Part shown: positions 6,749 through 9,287 of the stretch, piece after piece
How the letters are laid out: every line of letters starts with the position of its first letter
Position numbering within the stretch: position 1 is the stretch's first letter
Assembly (NCBI GenBank): GCA_007128345.1
Contig: SKXS01000274.1
Span: forward strand, 1-9,287
DNA length: 9,287 nucleotides
Origin: Spirochaetia bacterium
GTDB lineage: Bacteria > Spirochaetota > Spirochaetia > PWKH01
Direction of reading: 5' to 3'
The notes under the pieces: model-generated
What the model was told of the DNA's origin: nothing
Databases searched by the model: none
The model's input: only the letters and a program-made list of their open reading frames with translations
Program-made: the position numbers and the translations under genes

Positions 6749-7897
6749 TCAGCGTCCCGCATGGATAAACCACAGATCAAGCACATCCTGGCTTCTTTCC
6801 CAGGTAAGCTCATCATCAAGGACCACCAGGTACTGCCTCCACGCGTCCCAGCTGCCCAGATCATCGTCAGGATGGACAGGCACTGCGGGATTGGGCGCGT
6901 ATACGCCGATATCACCCATAAAGGGAGCAACCCCTTCTTCGGTAAGCAGGTAGCGCACGAAAAGCCGTGCAGCATTCGGGTTGGGGCTGCCGTTGACTAC
7001 TGCTACGTGGGTTCCCGACGCATAGCCGATAAAGGGCTGCATCTCGAACGCGGTGGCTAGGCGCAGTCCAATGTCATTGTCGCGCTGCTTGGCATACGTA
7101 TAGAACCCTATGGGCGCATCGGTCTGTCCGGGGGCTCCCACTGCATCGCCGACGTCGCCGTCGCTGCGGAGCACTACAGGATCATTCTTGAAAAAACGCA
7201 CCACAAACTCCCAGCCTGCATTCTCTTCGGTAAGCTGGATGGGCCTTCCGTAGTAATCCTGGTAGGTCTGCGCGAGCATCGCCGCGTATGAAGGCTTGGT
7301 CAGGGTGACGAACAAGCTCAAGTTTGCCGGAGTTGTGGAGGGATCTCTGAGGAAGACCCGGCCTTTCCATTCAGCTTCTGTGAGCTGCCAGACGTTGGTC
7401 ACGGGACTTGAGGGATAGCTCTCAAAGTTATATCCGAATACACGCTGGCCGAAGCGGTAGGTGAGGGGGAACTGCAGTTCTTCAGGGATCACGTCGGCCA
7501 GGTCAGCGGGCACCCAGTTGATCACGTATCCCTGGGGGATGAGATCATTGACAATAGTGGGGGCATCGCTGATGCCGATGACGTCAACCTGGATGTTGCC
7601 AGCATCAACTTCACGCTTCACCCGTTCAATCTGCTCAGGGTTGCCCATCTTGGTCGCCCGCACGGTAATACCGTACTTTTCAGCAAACGCGGCACCTATG
7701 GGCTCAATTCTGCTCGAGGTGTCGTAGACCGTCAACTCTCCTTCAGCCTGGGCAAGCTCTACGAGCTTCTCGTAGGAGTATTCCATATCATCGATGGTCG
7801 TCACAGCAGGGGCTTCCTCCCGTGATCCCGCCGAGAAGATAAGCCATGGCGCTGCAAGCAGCAGTACCGCACAAATAAACAAACATTTTCTATTCAT
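6749..7897 (-). CDS. Periplasmic substrate-binding protein of the Fe(III)/AfuA/phosphonate-type family
   Basis: This 382-residue protein captures the ligand in the periplasm for the adjacent permease. Residues 1-24 are a signal peptide: MNRK, a hydrophobic stretch at 6-22, and a likely cleavage near SAG/S at 22-25. There is no cysteine at the cleavage site, so it is probably not a lipoprotein. The mature protein reads as a two-lobed type 2 periplasmic binding protein, with the first strand LTVYDTSSR at 55-63, a VDVIGIS strand at 104-110, and a late PNPNAARLFVRYLLTEEG helix at 305-322. Iron-binding FbpA proteins use an adjacent Tyr-Tyr pair and an early His. Here the early position reads TSSR and the candidate tyrosines are spaced (FYTY at 265-268), which fits a phosphate-bearing ligand better than iron. 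Start support is strong: AGGAGGT at 7904-7910 is six bases from the ATG, with a consensus promoter above it. It is the first gene of the importer operon. Confidence 0.9.
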   Translation of the reverse strand: MNRKCLFICAVLLLAAPWLIFSAGSREEAPAVTTIDDMEYSYEKLVELAQAEGELTVYDTSSRIEPIGAAFAEKYGITVRATKMGNPEQIERVKREVDAGNIQVDVIGISDAPTIVNDLIPQGYVINWVPADLADVIPEELQFPLTYRFGQRVFGYNFESYPSSPVTNVWQLTEAEWKGRVFLRDPSTTPANLSLFVTLTKPSYAAMLAQTYQDYYGRPIQLTEENAGWEFVVRFFKNDPVVLRSDGDVGDAVGAPGQTDAPIGFYTYAKQRDNDIGLRLATAFEMQPFIGYASGTHVAVVNGSPNPNAARLFVRYLLTEEGVAPFMGDIGVYAPNPAVPVHPDDDLGSWDAWRQYLVVLDDELTWERSQDVLDLWFIHAGR

Positions 7898-7910
7898 TAC
7901 ATTACCTCCT

Positions 7911-7944
7911 GCAAGAATGAATGTAAATATAATTTCATTATTGC
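7911..7944. promoter_or_regulatory. Putative operator across the importer start site (34-bp interrupted palindrome)
   Basis: The symmetric segments GCAA (7911-7914) with TTGC (7941-7944), and AATGAA (7916-7921) with TTCATT (7934-7939), share one centre. About 13 of 17 symmetric positions pair. It lies between the -10 box (7952-7957) and the ribosome binding site (7904-7910), covering the expected transcription start. It contains AAATATAATTTC (7925-7936), repeated exactly at 8008-8019. A repressor site is the favoured reading; an mRNA hairpin just ahead of the ribosome binding site is the alternative. Confidence 0.55.
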
Positions 7945-7951
7945 AAGTAAA

Positions 7952-7980
7952 ATTTTAAAATGTTTTTCATTCAGTGTCAA
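7952..7980 (-). promoter_or_regulatory. Sigma-70 type promoter of the importer operon
   Basis: On the minus strand a perfect -35 TTGACA (7975-7980) is followed after 17 bases by -10 TAAAAT (7952-7957), five of six matches to TATAAT. Transcription would start near 7945, leaving a leader of about 48 bases before the ATG at 7897. The 7898-8020 gap is strongly AT-rich, includes nine consecutive A on the plus strand at 7983-7991, and holds no gene. Confidence 0.8.
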
Positions 7981-8001
7981 CTAAAAAAAAATGGTCTGCT
8001 T

Positions 8002-8024
8002 ATGAAAAAATATAATTTCTTCAT
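8002..8024. promoter_or_regulatory. Putative upstream operator overlapping the regulator's stop codon
   Basis: A 23-bp palindrome has the arms ATGAA (8002-8006) and TTCAT (8020-8024) and inner arms AAAT/ATTT (8008-8011 and 8015-8018), with nine of eleven symmetric positions pairing. It covers the stop codon of the RpiR-type gene and lies about 22 bases upstream of the importer -35 box. It contains the same AAATATAATTTC as the downstream site, 83 bases away. As RNA its stem would be almost all A-U and no T-run follows directly (the T-run comes ten bases later), so termination is less likely than protein binding. Confidence 0.5.
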
Positions 8025-8905
8025 GAATCGAAAGGTATGCGCTGGTCAAAGGTATAGGTCTTGCGCAATTCGCTTAAGGTCTGCAGGGAGGCAAGGGCTT
8101 CATCACCGAGCCGTTCTGCAACCCCGATAATGAGCGCATTGGTCACCGCCATGGGGACCAGCAGGGAGTGGAAGACTCCGAAGGGACCCCGCCTCGCGTA
8201 GAGGACCAGATCGGCATCCTGCACCATGGGGGGAACCGCTGAATCGGTAATGAGGATGTTGGGGATGCCCCGGTCGCGGAGGTAGCGCATCAGCACCGTA
8301 TGTTCTCGGTTGGGCTGGTAGAACCCGTAGTTGACAATCACATCATTGGAGGTGAACTGGGGCATCTTCTCAAATACCTCCTTACCTGAATAGCTTTCAC
8401 TACTGGTCTTTAAGCGGAAGCGGTTGAGCCGGTAGGTGAGGTAGTGGCCGAGGCCCATGTTGACCCCGGTGGAGTAGACGTACCGGTGGGATGCGCTGCA
8501 CAGGGCGTCCACAGCCTTCCACAGTACCTCTATGCTTATGGTATGGATGGAATCCTTGAGGTACTCCATCTCACGCTGCACCAGCGACTGGTAGAAGGAC
8601 CCGTCCGGAGTAAGATTGTCCAGATAGCGCATTACCTTCCGTGCAGGGGTGGTCTGCTCCCGGTAGTAGCTCACCAGTTCCCGCTTGAGGTCTGGAAACC
8701 CCGTGTATCCGAGGGCCTGGGAGAACCTGACCACTGCCGCTTCGCTGGTCTTCAGCTGCTGGGCCAGATCGGATGCTGATAAAAATACCACCTCGTCATA
8801 GCTTGAGGAGACGTAATCGGCGATCTTCTTGTTTGTTGCGCTCAATGAGTCGTAACTTGATCTGATGCGGCTGAAGATGTCCCCGTTTGGCTTGCTTGCA
8901 TCCAT
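8021..8905 (-). CDS. RpiR/MurR-type transcriptional regulator with an atypical SIS domain
   Basis: This 294-residue cytoplasmic regulator has a helix-turn-helix at residues about 8-85, recognisable by LSASDLAQQLKTSEAAVVRF (43-62) and the following LGYTGFPDLKREL. It has a SIS-like sugar-phosphate domain at about 125-265 (VYSTGVNMGLG at 143-153, then DVIVNYGF and ILITDS). RpiR proteins normally sense phosphosugars through a Ser/Thr-rich motif in this domain. Here the place of the usual SxSGxT reads VNYGFYQPNRE (191-201), so the ligand or its binding mode is probably unusual. The start at 8905 has AAGGAG (8914-8919) eight bases upstream. The gene follows the nitrilase-family gene after 15 bases, so they are probably cotranscribed. 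It sits directly upstream of the importer operon, whose promoter carries palindromes it probably binds. Activator or repressor action is unknown, though the site positions suggest repression. Confidence 0.92.
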   Translation of the reverse strand: MDASKPNGDIFSRIRSSYDSLSATNKKIADYVSSSYDEVVFLSASDLAQQLKTSEAAVVRFSQALGYTGFPDLKRELVSYYREQTTPARKVMRYLDNLTPDGSFYQSLVQREMEYLKDSIHTISIEVLWKAVDALCSASHRYVYSTGVNMGLGHYLTYRLNRFRLKTSSESYSGKEVFEKMPQFTSNDVIVNYGFYQPNREHTVLMRYLRDRGIPNILITDSAVPPMVQDADLVLYARRGPFGVFHSLLVPMAVTNALIIGVAERLGDEALASLQTLSELRKTYTFDQRIPFDS

Positions 8906-8918
8906 AGGAGGTGCTCCT
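8906..8918 (-). promoter_or_regulatory. Short hairpin that could mask the regulator's ribosome binding site
   Basis: In the mRNA, AGGAG (within the AAGGAG ribosome binding site) is followed by CAC and then by CTCCT, its exact complement, just before the ATG. The 5-bp stem with a 3-base loop could hold the Shine-Dalgarno sequence and lower initiation unless ribosomes arriving from the upstream gene open it. The stem is short, so the effect may be small. Confidence 0.35.
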
Positions 8919-8920
8919 TG

Positions 8921-9287
8921 CTAGAGATCGTACCAGTCAGCCCTGCGGTCTGCGAGGACGTCGTTAAACTGGGTGACGTATTTATCCTGGGCATTCTTTG
9001 GGTCAACGTCAGCGATCGCCCATCCGTGCTCATCCGATCCCGAGTCGATAAGCACCTTCCCTGTGCTTCCCACCACCTGACTGCAGCCGGTAAATTTCAG
9101 ATGCAGGCCTGCGGATTTCTCACTGCCTGTCCGGTTGGCGAGCACCCAGAAGACCCGGTTCTCCAGAGCGCGTACCCTGCTGGTAAGCTGGGCATATTCA
9201 GGAAGTACGAGGTTTGAGGGATGGCAGATCACCTCAGCGCCCTTGAGCGCCAGGGTGCGGGCTGCTTCGGGGAACATATGGTCAAAG
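8921..9287 (-). CDS. Carbon-nitrogen hydrolase, nitrilase superfamily (partial, N-terminus missing)
   Basis: Only the C-terminal 122 codons are in the window; the frame is open to the right edge and stops with TAG at 8921-8923. Family members hydrolyse C-N bonds of amides, ureas or nitriles with a Glu-Lys-Cys triad in the cytoplasm. The first visible residues read FDHMFPEAARTLALKGAEVI, matching the family's C-[YF]-D-x-x-F-P-E-x-A-R text that follows the catalytic cysteine. The cysteine codon itself is cut off; the only base left of it, C at the third position on the minus strand, is compatible with TGC. Then come HPSNLV, ALENRVFWVLANRTG (internal strand), and the C-terminal FNDVLADRRADWYDL, similar to the FADRRPELY ending of many bacterial members. 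It lies 15 bases upstream of the RpiR-type gene and is probably in the same operon. The substrate is not identifiable. Confidence 0.88.
   Translation of the reverse strand, partial: FDHMFPEAARTLALKGAEVICHPSNLVLPEYAQLTSRVRALENRVFWVLANRTGSEKSAGLHLKFTGCSQVVGSTGKVLIDSGSDEHGWAIADVDPKNAQDKYVTQFNDVLADRRADWYDL

Noticed and set aside
7983..8024. Possible intrinsic terminator for the RpiR-type gene: AT-rich palindrome followed by nine T on the minus strand.
   Set aside because: The stem is nearly all A-T pairs and ten unpaired bases separate it from the T-run. It fits an operator better, though weak termination cannot be excluded.
8981..9217. Plus-strand open frame antisense to the nitrilase-family gene.
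   Set aside because: The minus-strand frame carries clear family motifs; the plus-strand product has none.

Overview
All seven genes lie on the minus strand, so transcription runs from the right end of the window to the left. Coding DNA is fairly GC-rich and the three longer intergenic gaps are clearly AT-rich. No rRNA, tRNA, mobile element or CRISPR array was seen. The best guess for the host is a spirochaete, perhaps of the Sphaerochaeta/Spirochaeta/Treponema group. The reasons are a bacterial XPB-type helicase with its companion gene, and a substrate-binding protein whose leader ends in FSAGSREE, a style common in spirochaetal transporters. This is recognition from memory, not a database result.

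Right part (9287 to 8021): the C-terminal end of a carbon-nitrogen hydrolase (nitrilase superfamily), followed 15 bases later by an RpiR-type regulator with an N-terminal helix-turn-helix and a C-terminal SIS-like sugar-phosphate domain whose usual ligand motif is not recognisable. Middle (7897 to 3824): a three-gene ABC importer operon. It encodes a periplasmic binding protein of the Fe(III)/AfuA/phosphonate-type family, a fused two-domain permease, and an ATPase with a C-terminal TOBE-like region. It is driven by a near-consensus promoter (TTGACA, 17 bases, TAAAAT). Next (3691 to 2855) is an inositol monophosphatase family phosphatase with its own near-consensus promoter (TTGACA, 17 bases, TATACT).

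The regulator, importer and phosphatase probably form one system. Three copies of a related AT-rich palindrome (ATGAA...TTCAT around an AAAT(AT)AATTTC core) lie at the two promoters: one just upstream of the importer promoter, one across its start site, and one just downstream of the phosphatase start site. The simplest model is that the RpiR protein senses a phosphorylated compound, the importer takes up an organophosphate (sugar or polyol phosphate) rather than iron, and the phosphatase dephosphorylates it. This is inference from context.

Left part (2789 to 1): an XPB/ERCC3-type superfamily 2 DNA helicase, overlapped by 17 bases by the start of a second gene that runs off the left end. That second protein seems to begin the same helicase-associated domain found at the N-terminus of the XPB protein, so the two genes look like a functional pair.
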